Source: Diphasiastrum complanatum (Eukaryota; Streptophyta; Lycopodiopsida; Lycopodiales; Lycopodiaceae). From it: 64,000 nucleotides of DNA. Location of the stretch: assembly GCA_029204225.1 (NCBI GenBank), contig CM055095.1, positions 73,258,753 to 73,322,752 on the forward strand. The letters are read 5' to 3'. The first letter of the stretch is position 1, and the number at the start of each line of letters is the position of its first letter. Both the position numbers and the translations under genes were made by a program. The notes under the pieces are model-generated. The model ran no database searches. It saw nothing but the letters and a program-made list of their open reading frames with translations, and was not told the DNA's origin. Of this stretch, positions 11,335 through 25,200 are shown piece after piece.

Positions 11335-12098
11335 TGTAGTGGGCATTTCCTATCCTACACTCAACCCTAGATCCAAGCACACAAGCATCAAGGAGATGAA
11401 GAGGACTAACTAGTTTCCCTACAGAGATTCATTCCCATGAGAGCGATGGCTTATTTCATAATCCAGCATGTGCATATGATTCATGTCTAACACTAAGATC
11501 CATTAACACTAAGCATTAACTCTACATCCATTAACACTAGATCCACAACAATGATAGAGACTGACTCTTCTCTCTCCCCCTTTCTCTCTCACAAAAAGCA
11601 TAAGAATGATCAATCCCAATAAACATCAAATCCAAAGAAAACATGTGAGTTAGAGGAGGAAAGATGAAGAGCAAGGACATTCCATATCCATTCCATAAGA
11701 GGGCCAACCTGCTTGTATTGAAATGAAGAGAATATGTACAAATAACTCAAAACTACCATTATATATAGTGGATTTTAGGGCTTTGGCCTCAAATCCTATT
11801 GGCCAATTTCTACCTCCCTAACTATTTAAATTTGAAAAAGTGAGGGAACCCATTCAAAAATTGGAGGGAACCAATTTGCATTTGAATTTTGGTGAGAACC
11901 CCTTTCTGTTCACTAACTTGACTATTAGGCCCTATAACATTAAAAGTCCCACAAAAAGGCCGAAAGTCCTTTTTATTAACTTCTAACTCATCAAATAACT
12001 ATGTGATCATCGGGTTGGACTTACACACACAGGGGCCAAATCCCTTTCACTTATTAACTATGGCTAGGGTTGCCTCGATATCCTCAAACCCTCCAACA
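11335..12098 (-). repeat. Gypsy LTR, about 764 bp
   Basis: On the minus strand it starts TGTTGGAGGGTTTG and ends CACTACA, next to the primer-binding region and gag leader. A diverged copy of the same sequence lies at 61270-61668, and a shorter one at 13620-13890. Shared blocks include the runs around 11790 (attggccaatttctacctc), 11950 (aaaagtcccacaaaaaggc) and 12005 (gtgatcatcgggttggac). A minus-strand TATA box lies at 11768..11759. Confidence 0.7.
11759..11768 (-). promoter_or_regulatory. TATA box of the Gypsy LTR
   Basis: The minus strand reads CTATATATAATGG inside the LTR, upstream of the primer-binding site in the expected order. Confidence 0.4.
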
Positions 12099-12149
12099 CC
12101 ACTCAGGTATTGCTTCCACACAGAACAATGCAGCATCTGGTAGTTCATC

Positions 12150-13277
12150 ATCCACTTCAATACTAACTCGTGTTGATTGGATCCTTGACACATAATCAAC
12201 AATATAATGTTGTTTACCCTTTCGAACCACAACACGAAAATCAAACTCTGACAATATTAACCTTACTGAAAAATGTTTCTTATATTCCCCCGGTTATGTT
12301 AACACTAATCAATATTGTATTTGGAAACATCAGCATGCACATGAAATTCCATAGTCCAATTTGACGCTCGTAAAATTGGTGCAGATATCAAAGAGTTCTT
12401 CAACTTTTCAAAAGACTCCAAAGCTTTTGAAAGTCCAGATCAGAACAATAGTCAATTTATAGATAGGACGTGTAAGATCGGCAAAAAATAAGATAAAAAT
12501 TTGGTAATAATTCGCATGACCCATAAAAATGTACACTTCTCAAATCGTGCCTAGTGGAGGTAGATCCATAATCACTTTGATCTTAGATAGATCAATAGTA
12601 ATGCCATGACGGGAAATCACATGTCGTAATACAATATCATCTGACATTTCTCAAGGTTCAAAGAAATTTGAAACTTTCGACATTGTGCAAACACTGTCTC
12701 CAAATAATCTAAGTATTCTGATTGCAAACCATGAATATCAAGGTCATCCAAATAAATTTTTGCAAGTACTCTTTGAATGCAAATCATTATAGGAGTTTTG
12801 AGCTCCAAAAAGACCTTTTAAGAATTCGTGCAAGATGTAGTCTATATTATTAAAATATTATAACACTAATACTTTTGACTTGCCATAACTTTTTAATCAT
12901 AGCTCATAAGTATATCATGCAGCATATCATTGGAAAGCCCTTGTCGAGCGCTTTTTAATGCACCAAACTCCGCTAAATTCGGACTTACCACTAAAAAAGT
13001 TATGCCATTTTTAGTGTGGAATCAAAATGTGGACTCAAAAAGTTACGTTACGTAGATTTCAAATTTGAGTGTTTTGATTGGTCCATGTGTAAGAAAAAAT
13101 TGAGAAAAAAATATAAAAAGAATCTTTACAAAGGGTCTTTTTTGGATTTAGAACTCCTCTAATGTGCATAACGCGTTGAAAAGTATTTGACGCATTACAT
13201 AGTCCAAACGGCATGACTTTATAGCCATAGGTTCCCCATTCCATTGCAAATGCAGTTTTATGTTGATCGTCATGCAA
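12150..13277 (-). mobile_element. Ty3/Gypsy reverse transcriptase and RNase H remnant
   Basis: On the minus strand, 13277 reads DDQHKTAFAMEWGTYGYKVM and then PFGLCNASNTFQRVM. At about 12760 it reads AKIYLDDLDIHGLQSEYLD, where YLDDL is the catalytic motif, then FQISLNLEKCQ. Below 12560 come the thumb and RNase H blocks (YIFMGHAN, then [14 protein letters not shown] and PGEYKK) with several stops. Near 12150 is the linker-like DAALFCVEAIPEWCW. There are frameshifts throughout. It lies upstream of the LTR at 11335-12098, so that LTR follows one polymerase and precedes another gag. Confidence 0.8.
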
Positions 13278-13499
13278 GTCGACGAAGGTTGGTTCAAGGG
13301 AATATAAAATTATCGGCGTTTGATGACGATTTTGCCTCTTTTTGTCTCCAAAAAGTAGAAAATGAGTGATTTTTTATTTTTCTCTTTCTAGTTTTCATTT
13401 GGATCTTAGCAATGATGTATTGTCTCATCTTTCTTGCCCATCAATCTCAAGTAATTACAAGCAAGAAATCTACTCAAAATCATAAAATTCACTAAAATC

Positions 13500-13890
13500 T
13501 CACCCTAAAAATGTAATTCTAACCCTATTATGCAAAAACCAAGATGCCTAAATGCAAGCTAACATCCATCCAAGTATCATAACCATGCTGAAACTGAAAA
13601 TATTGGAGTTACTCAGCAAAATAGCAAAAACATATGAGACATGGAGGAAGAGGAAAAGTGAGGACATGCAATTTGCAAAATGGTACAGGCTCCACCTTCT
13701 TGATTGAACATTGGACATGAAAAATGAAATACAAGTACCACTATTTATAGTGGATTTTGGGCACTTCGCCTCAATGGCTATTGGCCAATTTCTACCTCTC
13801 TTATAATTTGAATTTGAATTTAGGTTGCAGAGGACCCTCCAATCACTAACTTGACTTTTAGGCCTCTAAACTTATTTACTCGCAGGTTTG
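13500..13890 (-). repeat. Remnant of Gypsy LTR and leader
   Basis: The stretch at 13545-13600 (aagatgcctaaatgcaagct, then aacatccatccaagtatca) repeats 11243-11290. The stretch at 13745-13890 repeats 11765-11940 of the LTR, with a large internal deletion. On the minus strand this gives LTR, leader, pol, LTR, leader, gag. Confidence 0.6.
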
Positions 13891-14754
13891 TCTACTAATT
13901 TTCTATTGTTGAAGGGATTTTTCCATAAATATTTTTGGTTACTAGTGGCAACTTTGATTTTTATGAGGGATTTTTATTTCATCTGGTTTTTGCCATGGAA
14001 ATTTGTCTATTGCACACCAAAGCAATATATCAAGCATGAGCATCCCATCTGCACATAAGCAATATCATAAGAAAAAAAGCTAGTGATATCAAACTTGTGC
14101 ACTAGAGCCTATTTGGCCAAGATCAAATAGAATATTGCACACTTAAAAGATATCATACAAAAATTTTTTGTTAATAATCAACATGGGAAGTGTGACATTG
14201 ACCTTATTAGTAACAAGCAAATTACCTATGATACACAAAAGAGACATCATAAGGGTGCAATAACATTTTGCAAAGGGATTGATAGAGGATGGGAAGTTTC
14301 CCACCAAGGAGATGTTGGTTGACATCCAACACAGGCATTGAGTGGAGATAGATTTGGCGGTCTTAAGAAATGGTTAGGATTAGCCTCCTTTCGACAAACT
14401 TAAGGTTTGAATTGAGAAAAGAATTGTTGGGTATCCAATTCTCACAATTTGAGATCATTTAAATTTGCTGAGTTGCTTAAGGGTTTTATGTTCAAGCAAT
14501 TACATAGGCGATTTTATTGCTTGGTCCTAAGAACAGATGACCCAAGACAATTTTTCTTGGTCTTGCAAAATTACCTTCCTATAAGACTTTTGTGAAAGAA
14601 AATGATGATGCATAAGCTACATTGATGTTAACATTTTGGTCCTTCCAAATGCAAGGTGTCAATGAATGTTTTGTTGACTATGCTTGAATATGTCATGTTG
14701 CACTTAGCTTTTCTTATATACACACACATCGAGCTTACCTCACTCCATAAGCCC

Positions 14755-15000
14755 TAAACCTTGATTGTGCTCTTATCAAGCCATGTTGATGAGCCAAAGA
14801 ATTAATATGTAAGCCTATGTAAATGCACAATCGTCTACTAGCTTTCAAAGAAAAAAGTCTCTTTCAAACTCTAGCCTAGAAGCCCGATTGTGCTTGGCTT
14901 AGGCCTCATTGATGAGTCTAATACTTAATATATGAGCCAAATTGATAATTATCATCTACTAACTTCTCCAAGAGAGGAAAGTTTTCAATTTGACATCAAA
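14755..15000. repeat. Diverged tandem duplication, about 123 bp unit
   Basis: Two copies start near 14763 and 14886. They share gattgtgct, tgatgag, ttaatat, atcgtctacta/atcatctacta and the aag..tcttt/aag..ttt ends. From 13890 to this point I see no gene or repeat. Confidence 0.5.
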
Positions 15001-15019
15001 CAAATGCTCATTCAATGTG

Positions 15020-15305
15020 TCTACCGAGGTCCTTTCAAGGCAAGTGTTTTGAGCATAATTGGTTGGTGTCCATAACAATCCCACAAAAGCAACAAATGTT
15101 TGCATAAAATACACAAAAGGGTCGAGATCAAAGACAAGCTTGCACTTATGGTTGGCATGGATCTACCAAGGTCCTCTTGAAGCAAGTGTCTTGAGAATAA
15201 TTGCCTAGTGTCAATAACAATCCCACATTCATGGAAATGCAACAAATTTTGCACATAATGTACAAGGAAAAGGTCAAGATGAAAAATAATGTTGCACTTA
15301 CTGTT
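15020..15305. repeat. Tandem duplication, 142 bp unit
   Basis: Copies begin at 15020 (tctaccgaggtcc) and 15162 (tctaccaaggtcc). Both contain gcaagtg, ttgagcataattg/ttgagaataattg, tccataacaatcccaca/tcaataacaatcccaca, and end in ttgcactta. No coding function is apparent. Confidence 0.75.
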
Positions 15306-15309
15306 GCTT

Positions 15310-15423
15310 CATTTTAACACATGAGTCAAGGGTGTTGGCTCAATTGGTTATCTTAACATCCAAAGTTTCTTTGGTCTCAAGTTCGAGCCTCCCCTTATAA
15401 ACCAAGAAGCATTTTAACACATG
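15310..15423 (+). mobile_element. Short tRNA-derived SINE with 14-bp target-site duplication
   Basis: An 86-bp insert (15324..15409) is flanked by perfect direct repeats, cattttaacacatg, at 15310-15323 and 15410-15423. It contains an A-box-like TGGCTCAATTGG (15336-15347) and a B-box-like AGTTCGAGCCT (15380-15390), 33 nt apart, as in tRNA-type pol III promoters. There is no obvious LINE-like tail; the 3' end is ATAAACCAAGAAG. It could also be a single retroposed tRNA, but I cannot fold it into a good cloverleaf. Confidence 0.65.
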
Positions 15424-16330
15424 GAACTCTGAAATATGATGTTGAATTCCTTGGGTTAAAACCTTCATAATCAGGTTTGCTATCTATCCTGAATCAAATC
15501 CCAATGCTCGACACATTTGATGTGTAAAACAATAAATGAATTTTACGCGATACCTGGAGAATTAGTAATTTTTTAACTGTCAAAACAATGCACTTACAAC
15601 TTCTATAAGACAAACCACACACTGAGAATGACAACTAGCATTGTTCACACATGATTGGAAGAAGTAACTCGAGGTATGAACACGTGACTCAAGTACTGTT
15701 GTGGAGACCCATTCCATGTTATGATTCAAAGTTGATCTGATCCAGATTTAACTTAGCCATTACGAAACTCATAAGCTCTAAAATCTTCCAGCTTAAGGTA
15801 TAGCTAAGCATTTTGAACTCTTGCTTCCAGTTTTGGAAGCTTAATTTTCTTCAAGGATGACTGTAGTCAAATAAGTAACTTCCTGAAACAACTTCATCTT
15901 TCAAAATTTGCCAGGAGGAATAACAAGTGCCATTACGATTATTGAGAGAGTCTCATCACATAAAATGAAATACCGGTAGGATATTTTCAAACAACAATAT
16001 ATTAACAATTTTCAGCAAAACCAAAGAAAGAGTTGAAAAAGCATACGAGCACCAGCTCGAATCAGTGTCAAAATAATTGCCAAAATTGTAAGACTTCAAT
16101 TTTTCTTCAACTACAATATGAAGTCCAGTTCACACAAACACAAACATAATAGACCCCCACATTTCATTCTTAGAATAAGTGACAGCCATATCAGTGCTTT
16201 TAGGGAAATAAACGTGAAATACGAGCAAAAACATTTCATAATTTTGCCACATATAGGGATTTTGGTCAGACTTGCTGGACTACAAAAACACCGTAAAAGC
16301 TAATTGAATTTGTGATGATGCTAAACACAC
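15424..16330. other. Region downstream of eIFiso4G, including its 3' UTR
   Basis: No coding signal is seen on either strand. The eIFiso4G 3' UTR must start at 16330 and run leftwards. I could not place a convincing poly(A) signal. Confidence 0.4.
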
Positions 16331-19246
16331 TCACAAAGAGATCCCTTCTCTTTGCAAAAAATCAGCCAAGTCACTGTCTGTCGATCCTCTTATCAGATTC
16401 TTGCAATCAAGCAGCTCTCTCCCGGAAATGTTTAGAATTCTTTCTCCATCTGATACCCTGATTGATTTGATAGTGGCAGCAAACAACACTCTCCGCAATT
16501 GTAAATCATCTTCAATTTTCTCCAATATCTCCCTCAGTATGGCAAGCTGCAATGCTCCAGATAATATAAGTCCTGCAACCACCTCTCCCAACTGTTTAGG
16601 TGCCAATGGTGTATCCATTGCCAAATCTTCCAATTGTTCTCCAACCAGAAAAATTCCAGCTCTCACTTGTTCGTTAGAAAAAACACTTTGAGAATGAAGA
16701 TGCTTCAGCAGCTTGAGAACAAGCTCTCTTTCTCTGTCATGTTTTTCAAAGCCCAGCAACAGTGCCAGTTGAGCAAATTTAGGATGATACTCAGGGGATT
16801 GCAGCTCTTGAACACAAAGTAAAGCTTCCCCCAGATCTGCCACGGCAAAGTACTCAAGCAACAAGGACTCGGATTTTTTCTGAAGGTCAGTAGCTTGCTG
16901 AGCACTGATCGCTGCTCCCTGTGGCAGAACTCTTTCTGGAACCATTTCTTTATCGGGATCACGGCTGATGATTCCTGTTGGAACAGCAGACTTGGTAGGA
17001 TTGGCAGAAGTCTGACTTGCAGCATCCAACAAACCATAAAATGGTCTTGCATTCAGCAGTGATCCACCAGTCGAATTTCCCAGCAGTGCACTTGGCTTGC
17101 CTAGGAGCAATGCACTGTTACCTTGTGGCAGAGCTCTGGAGCCAAAGTTTGGTCCCACATTAGTTGGTCTGCTTGGAGGGACAGCAATCCGACCAAGCGG
17201 AACTCCTATTGGAGTAGGGAAAAGCCCTGCACCATCACGCTTGTTTTTCCGCCCACCAATGCCCACTGTTTCCCATCCTTCAGCTTCCAAACCAGGAATG
17301 AAGCCAGGTACTATGGGCCTTAATCCAGGCATTCCTGGACCCCCAGGCCTCAAACCTGGCATACCTGGCATCATACCACCTGGTCGAGGTGCACCAGGCA
17401 TAAATAATGAATCTTTCCCAATGTTCATGTGTACTCCAATTCCACTCCCCCCCCGGAGTCCTGCTACACTTCCCGGCCGTAACCCCAGTTTTTGCTCTGC
17501 TTCTGCATGAATTTCATTAATGGTTTTTGCCTTGACCTGCAGAAAGAAAATTCTTTACAAAACCTTAAGAGTACACCACAACGCAATAACTTATGACATT
17601 TTGAACTTTCAAACTGTAACGTTTATTTAATATGCCTATGCTTCAAAATAAAGCCTGACTTGATGATAGAAAGTGTCTCAAAAGGCCTTGCAAAAGCAAG
17701 GTTTTCTAGGTTCTGCGGAACGTTTCATAGACAACTTAAAATTCCTTCATTCTATTAAGTCCAGTTAGTTTTAGTTTGTTGCAGCTAAACATAACATGGA
17801 GAAAAACATTTGGGCCATTGAGCAGTTCGAACAAAAACAAGAAAACTTATGATGAACTGCTTATTACAAGAATCTGAATTGGGGATAGATGGTACAAAAC
17901 AGAACGTATAAGATTCCAAAGAGGCCACTGGATTGAGACCAATGTTGATCTCACACAACAGATGCATGAGAGAGAGAGAGAGAGCACTGACTTATTTTTC
18001 AATATTTCTCTGAAGCAATTTCCACAGACTCTATCTCATTTTAGTAAACACCCCACGCACACACACTTCTGGAGTTTTCTGCTCCAACTCAATCCTGGAG
18101 CAAGAAAAACTTGGAACTTCATAGAAACATACCTCTTCCCGTCGTGGCACCCACTTATTCGAGCGCAGATCCATAAGATCTCGCACCATAAATTTGAGCC
18201 TTGAAGGTAAGCGGGGGCTTAAAATAAAATCTTTCAGCCGAATGAAATACTTATCAATGGCAATGCGCGACTTAACACTTTCTTCCAACTGCTTTCCAAC
18301 TGTAAGTAAAAGCTGACATAAAGCTTCAACATTCTCTTCAGCAGGCACAGCCTTGGAATCTGCTGGTCCAATCAATTCCTAAACATAGTCCAAAGGTTAG
18401 AGCCACCTACTCCAAAATATGAACCATGACACCAACATTTTCTCATATGACCTATGCATATAAATACAAAATTGGAAAGATTGCAGTATAAAAAACATCA
18501 ATAAAGCTTCACCAATCATTTGGTCAAGGAACCATCATACTTAGAGCTAAATACAGAGGTACATACAAAGCTCGCAGCAACTGGTCAGGACTCCGGATCC
18601 CAAGTCAAGCTACCACACTGACTCCAAGATCAATTACATCAGCATTCGAAAAGCTGGGTCATAACCCAGAGCTTCGAACGGTAAGCTGATTCTGATTTTG
18701 TGCTCTATTTTTTGTTGCTGTTTATTGCAAAATAGTGCTTTTTAGGGCTTTCTAGGCTGAACAAAAAAAAAATACTTGGTCACTAGAACTAAAACGCATG
18801 TCTTGAAAAGTTACGGCATCCAACCTTTATTGAAAAAGTTAAGCCGAACATTCTAAGTTTCAGTTAGTAGTACATAAAGCCAACAAAATTTCAAAGCATC
18901 CAATCCAATTGGCGAGGCAATTTAAGTTCCATCAATCATCGCAACATTATTGATCATTTTAATATGTGTGAAAATGTGTGCGGAAAGAGGAGGGAGAAAG
19001 AAACTGTGGCATAAGGCTTAAATTAAAGATGTTTCTGTCAAGCAAATGGCATATTCAGGGAATGCAATCGAATGTTAGGGTCATGGCAAGGATGAGCGGA
19101 AGAGATCAGGAGATGCTAGCAGATGCTGTGTGGCCTGTATCAAAACAGTTCCAAGTGACAAGATTGATGGTTTGTCCGATAAGCTTGGATTGCACAAGAC
19201 TATAGCTGTTTCTATACTCTGGAAACATCCCATAATTACAGTTTGC

Positions 19247-19292
<46 letters not shown>

Positions 19293-22200
19293 GAGTTGCA
19301 GCCGTAAGCGATAGCCAGAACCTGTGGTGTATGGCTGTACGTCAATTTCCGTCAGCATCTGTGTACAGCATGTGATGATACGGTATACAAAAAAAATTGA
19401 GAAAAATACAAGTACAATTTGATGTTAATGCTACAAGCTTACAAACATAGCAGGGTGTCTGTAAATCCCATTCGCTGGGCAGCCCGAGATTCAAACCCTG
19501 ACCTGCTGCCTGCAGGAGTGGGATCTGAACCCCTCACCCCATGCTAGCCTCCCACAGCTGTGATTGTGAAAGTAATTAGGTTCATCAGTGATAGGAAATG
19601 ATTATTAAGGTGGGTGGAAAAGGAAAAGGAGGGGGGAGGCATGGGATTGGACACTGGATGCTATATATGTTGCATGCTTGCACCCTTGAAATCTGGTGTG
19701 TTGCATATTCTGATCGTTATGTAATTTAAAGATAGTTTTTGGTGTACGAGCGTAGCAAACTTTGTCGTACTTCAAATACTTGTACAGGGGTATGGATCGC
19801 AGTAGCAACTTGTGCGTGTGTGTGTGTGCGCGCACGCGCGCGTGTGTGTGAAAATCTACAAACATGTTTTCCACCATGCATATATACATACCAAATTAAA
19901 TAACTATTACATAACAATAAATTACACCAACAGCTGTGCTATGACAAAGATCCCCACCAGGAAGTCTTTCTTATATTCACCCGGTTGTGTCAGCACAAAT
20001 CCAATAGCATATTTTGACGCATCAATATGCACATGGAATTCGATTGTCCAATTAGGAGCTCGTAATATTGGTGCAGAAGCTAAGGCCTTCTTCAACTTTT
20101 CAAATGCTTCCAATGCCTCAACTGTCCAAATTGGTACAATGATCAATCTATATATAGGCCGTGCTAGGTCTGCAAAGAATAAGATGAATATTCGATAACA
20201 GTTTGCATGACCCATAAAGATGTAAACTCCTCTGATTGTTCCTGGTGGAGGTAACAATTTGCTACAGCATAATGCCCCAGTTTACAAAATCTTCAGAAGT
20301 AGCTGAACTTTTAGTGCACTGCTAAGCATGGGATTCCAAGACGATACTCCTCTCAGAGTGTCCGTCCAGAATTTATACCTTGAGAGATGCTCTGTCAAGC
20401 CTCAATTTGTTACAATATTGTGTACTGGCGATTTCACAACCTTTTGTTACTGAAGCTTCTTTCACTGCAATTACAAACATAAATTGGAAAGAGATCTATA
20501 TATCGATGTTATGTCCAGGAAAATATCCGACATAGTAGACAATCACCTTTGTGATGCATAGCGTGGACCAAATTCTACAACATCCCTACTCACTCCATCA
20601 CCACTCAATGAGTAGGCACAGATCGTATGCACAAACATATAGATCAATGTACTGAGTTTCTATCCTTATCCTGAGGTGAAGGGCAGACTCACTACTAATG
20701 GAGCCTCACACTAAAGAGCAAAATCAATCAACGAAGTTCCTACTTCCTCACAGGAAATTAAGAATAATTTACATTTCATTGCTTCAGCTTGCTCAAAACC
20801 TAATTTTAAAAACATAGTCAGTAGTGTACAGATTGCGCACATACAGAACATTGTGTACATGTCAGAAAAAATTTAGAAACTTCATGCAGAACATGTTTTT
20901 TGGTTAAAAAATAAAAAAGACACTGAAAAACAATTTCTACATTTTGTATGTACAGAATGGAGAACGAGGAATAAGTATCTATGGCAGGAAGAGGGATCAT
21001 CTATTTAGCATAACCAGCTTTGTTACTATTGAAGAAAATAACAAGGTGAAGTCGAAGAAACTAAACAGAGCGTGTTGAAGAGCACATTCAACGAGAGTGC
21101 TTCTCAGAAGATGTCATGCAACAATAGAAATAAAACCGCAACCTTCAAAGGATCCAGTGAGGTCAAAATATCTAGAACAATGGACAATGACCTTAAAATT
21201 TGCTTTCGAAGATTTCAAAATGAAAATAAGAAAATCAAATTGAAGAAAAATGTCTGCAACACAATTTTAATCGTCTATAACAACAATCTCAGTACACAAA
21301 TTAGAATGCTCTATCCAGAAAAGCAAGCTTTACATGACCGCCTTCTTATAACTTAAATGTATACTAAACTACCAAGAGAGTTCAAGCCAAGGAGGTAAAT
21401 CAACAACCTTGTGTGATCATACCTGGATACAAGCATGCACTATCTTTTCAGGTATCATCTTCTGTTTGAATAGCTCACCAATGAACTTGATGTTACCAAG
21501 GGTGCGCAGCTTAACTTTCCTTTCTTTTTCCAACCGTTCAAGTTCCTGCTCTGGTGCAGTCATCTGTCGAATTTCAGCTCTTAATGCATCAGCACCCTCG
21601 AACTCCTCTTGGCAAGTGTTGAGTAAAATGCGACGAAAAGTGATAGACTTCTCATTAGGCTCTGTGGCAGGGAACTCTGGAAGTGCGTTACTGAGGCGTA
21701 CACACAATTCTGAATACATAGGACAAAATGTAGGCTCCAAGACTGCTTTATCAAAGATCAATGATATAACTCCCTGGAGTAAAAAAGCAAAAATCTTCAT
21801 CAGGTCTTGAGTAGACTTCCTAGAGAAACTAACAAAGCAGAAGCCTCATTACAATGTGGATAAATCGAACCGTGACATGTTCCCAACAAGGCTACTACAC
21901 ACTATCAAAGAAAAGACTGAACATTAACAATGTTTGAACCGCACTATCTCAACACCACAGACAAGTATAAAGTATATTGTGGTCAAGCTCAGGTGAATAG
22001 ATTGCCTCTTGTTCCTGAATTGATCAATTCGTTGTGTAAATTCCAGTACATCAAAAGCACCACCAATCACTTTAGCAAGCAACTCTTGTTTATCAGTAGT
22101 TTATGAATCTTTTGCAGCATTCACTAATCCCAGTATGTGACACCCAAGTACCTCTTATCTACTCTGTCCATGTAAGGTCCACATGAAGTGAAACTCTACA

Positions 22201-25200
22201 TGGCAAGATGCATAAGAATTTCACACATTGCTCTAGATTGCCAAGTTTTCTGCATCATGTATAGAAACAATCAGAATTAACGAGAACGAACCTGGAGTAT
22301 TTCTGCCGAGTTGATGCCTGATTGCAGTAACTGTTCTAACAAGATTTCATACTTCTCTGGAGTAAGCTTGTTCAAAATCCTGCACACGACCTTTCACAAC
22401 GTTAACAAATTCCAAATACATGAAGAACACACGTATAAAAAATCACCAATGGAGATATATAACCTTCAACGTCAGTTAGTCGCTACTGTACATGCAAGGA
22501 CGAACTGAACAGAAACAGCAAAAAAAAAAACGAGAGGCCACAAGAGTGACATGCTAAGATACTAAAAAGCTTCAAGATCAAGATGATGATTTGCTGAGAG
22601 AACCAAGGAAGTACCCTTTTACAGTTCGAAAAACTTTTTCTTTCTCATCTTGGTCACCTCTCCTTGGCATCCATGGACTTGCAGCCTTCGCAATGGAAGG
22701 CGGAACACGACTCTCACTCTGGACATTGTGGTTCATAACAGTGAAACTTATAAGCATTTAGGCGTGAAGGAGATTGAAAACTATGTCAACCCATTAACCT
22801 AGTTGAGAACCACATAAAAGAGTAACACTAGTTAAAACTTCTAAAAGAAATGGAGTAGAAACGCTCAAATATAGTTTCTATTTTCTGCTTTTAGACAGAG
22901 AATCAAATACAGAGCCATGCCGAGATTTACAGAGGCAAGAACCAAGTATTTGTCTAAAATTGAATTCCATGGAATTCCGATATTCTAGTGCAGATTCTAT
23001 TATTAGTGGTCTACTGCAGCATGACTCACACTCAAAAGAGCTGTGCTTGATATCTTACTGCATTCGACAAATTAATTTCCCAACAGAACACGTCCAGAAG
23101 CTACTTTTCAAGTCATTTTCATTGTTATAAGCTGCTTCAATGAACTCTTATAGAATGAAAGTGTCACATTGTGATGTTTGAATCTAAAAAGATTGAGCTC
23201 AAAACTTCCTCAGAAATCAATCTTTCATCATAATTTGACATGTAGTGGAATGGTCTTATGCATCTGGTGAATATTGCATAGAAGAATGTATCAGAGCTTG
23301 GATTCAACAAGCTAGAAGGGAACAAAGAGACATGCTAAAAGGTTTTATATCGGTAAGCTTTGTCGCTATAGTCCTCAGAACGGCAAATATCCCAAATCAT
23401 GGCACACAATTAGGAAATGATCAAAACAACACATGCCAACCTGGGGCAGAGTAAATTCTTGTTGTCGAAACGAAAGCTGAGAGGTGGAGTTTTCAGGATC
23501 TCGAGACGATCTCTCCTCTCTTGGAAACTTCTCCTTTGGTGAATCTTTAGATCTTTCTTCTGGAGGTTGAGGAGTTCGAGTCCTCCAATCTCGAGTATCC
23601 GGCTCAACAACTCGAGGTGCTAGCTGGCTTTGAATCTGCAAATGCTAACCATGTGAGCAGTATATTTGAAAGCAATTTGATGGATGTAAAAATAAAAATG
23701 CAATTAGTTCAACTGAAATACTGATCTAAATCACTGAAGAAGATAACTGTACACTCTATTTAACCAGCCTTTAGAACTATTCAAGTGTGATGGGGAACAT
23801 GGGAACATGGCGTCGTTATACACTCCCACACACTCCCAAGTCGTCAAGTCTAGGAGCGCCCATTGGGATGCCAATTTGGGAGAGAGAGTTGTTAACGCAT
23901 TCCCACGTTTCCAAGACACTGGGACGGGGGAGCTTGCACGTTCCCAGTTGTCATGTTACCAAGAAAAAACCGAACACCAGGAAAATACAAGAAAAACTAA
24001 GAAAATTGGAATGGAATGTTCGTATACATGGCAATGACATCTACATTCATACAATAATCACTATCTCTATAAATCTTGAGTTCTATATGCTAATGTATAT
24101 GTTTCTTCATTTTTAGGTAGTTTGAAAACAGTGTTCCGTTCCCATTCCCATCCTCTCCCGGACATCCTATTCTCGTTCTCATTCCCTATGGTCACTATGA
24201 TTATAGTATGATGCAATAAGGCAAATATTAATTTATGTACAAAACAGGAAAAATTGTCAAGCAGACACGATACAGGGACGTTTCAAAGTGGCAAATAACC
24301 AAAACTTGTTGAAACTGTTATGATAGAAAACAGATGATTTAGGACCTTACTGCATAGATATCGAAAACAAATAAGCTAAGCTGGCAATTTTAAGCAAAGC
24401 CAAAAATGACATCATTACGATGGAAAGCATCAGACATTTGTGAGACACGGTAAACCTTAAGAATTGTAACCAGCTTATGTATACATGAATTCTAAAAGAG
24501 AGTCCACGCAATAAGTAATAGCAAAGTGAAATGAGTACATAAAATTCTAACCAAATTTTACTGTATTTTCAATTTTGAAATGTGATGCTAACAATTTCAT
24601 CAAGTTAATGGGCTTTTTCCCTATAAGCCCAATGTCACATAAAACTGTAGTCGTGGTCTACAAACTCATAAAAGAAATGTCTATTTGTGAAATTGGAATA
24701 TGTCCAGATTCACAGATTTGATTTGAGAAGTTAAAAATGTCCTTAGGCAAAGCTTAAACAAAGCATACATGCAATAAAAAAAGAAAGAATCTATCTTAAA
24801 ACAAAAATCTTAGCCAGGCAGCGCTACTTATGTCTCATCCATACCCAAGCATAAGTTGCTATCTGTGTTTTTTGAGAATTCAGATTCATAAGCGTAGACT
24901 GATAGATGATCAAAGCTAGCAACTCAAGTTTTATGAGTTAGTCAATCGAACAGGATACACTATCTATTGAGTTACCATGATAGCAATAGTTAATGTAGGC
25001 ATGGTCGGTCCAGCATTGGTGATTAACTAATTGGTTACAAGGAGAGTACCCAATATTCGGTCCAGTATATTCAACAAATTTGTTCCGCAGCCATATATGG
25101 AACATTTTCTTCCTTTTCATTAGCAAGACAAATCAAGATCAGCATGCAAATATGTAAATTGGTTCATAGCTCTGTGTCCAACAAAATGTACCCATTCCAA

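Noticed and set aside
16401-17510. Plus-strand ORFs over eIFiso4G exon 9
   Set aside because: Antisense shadows of the MA3/linker exon, which has clear family resemblance on the minus strand.
19455-19565. Minus-strand B-box-like motifs (ggttcagatcc, gtttgaatctc) suggesting another SINE in eIFiso4G intron 8
   Set aside because: No A-box at a suitable distance and no flanking duplication seen; left unassigned.
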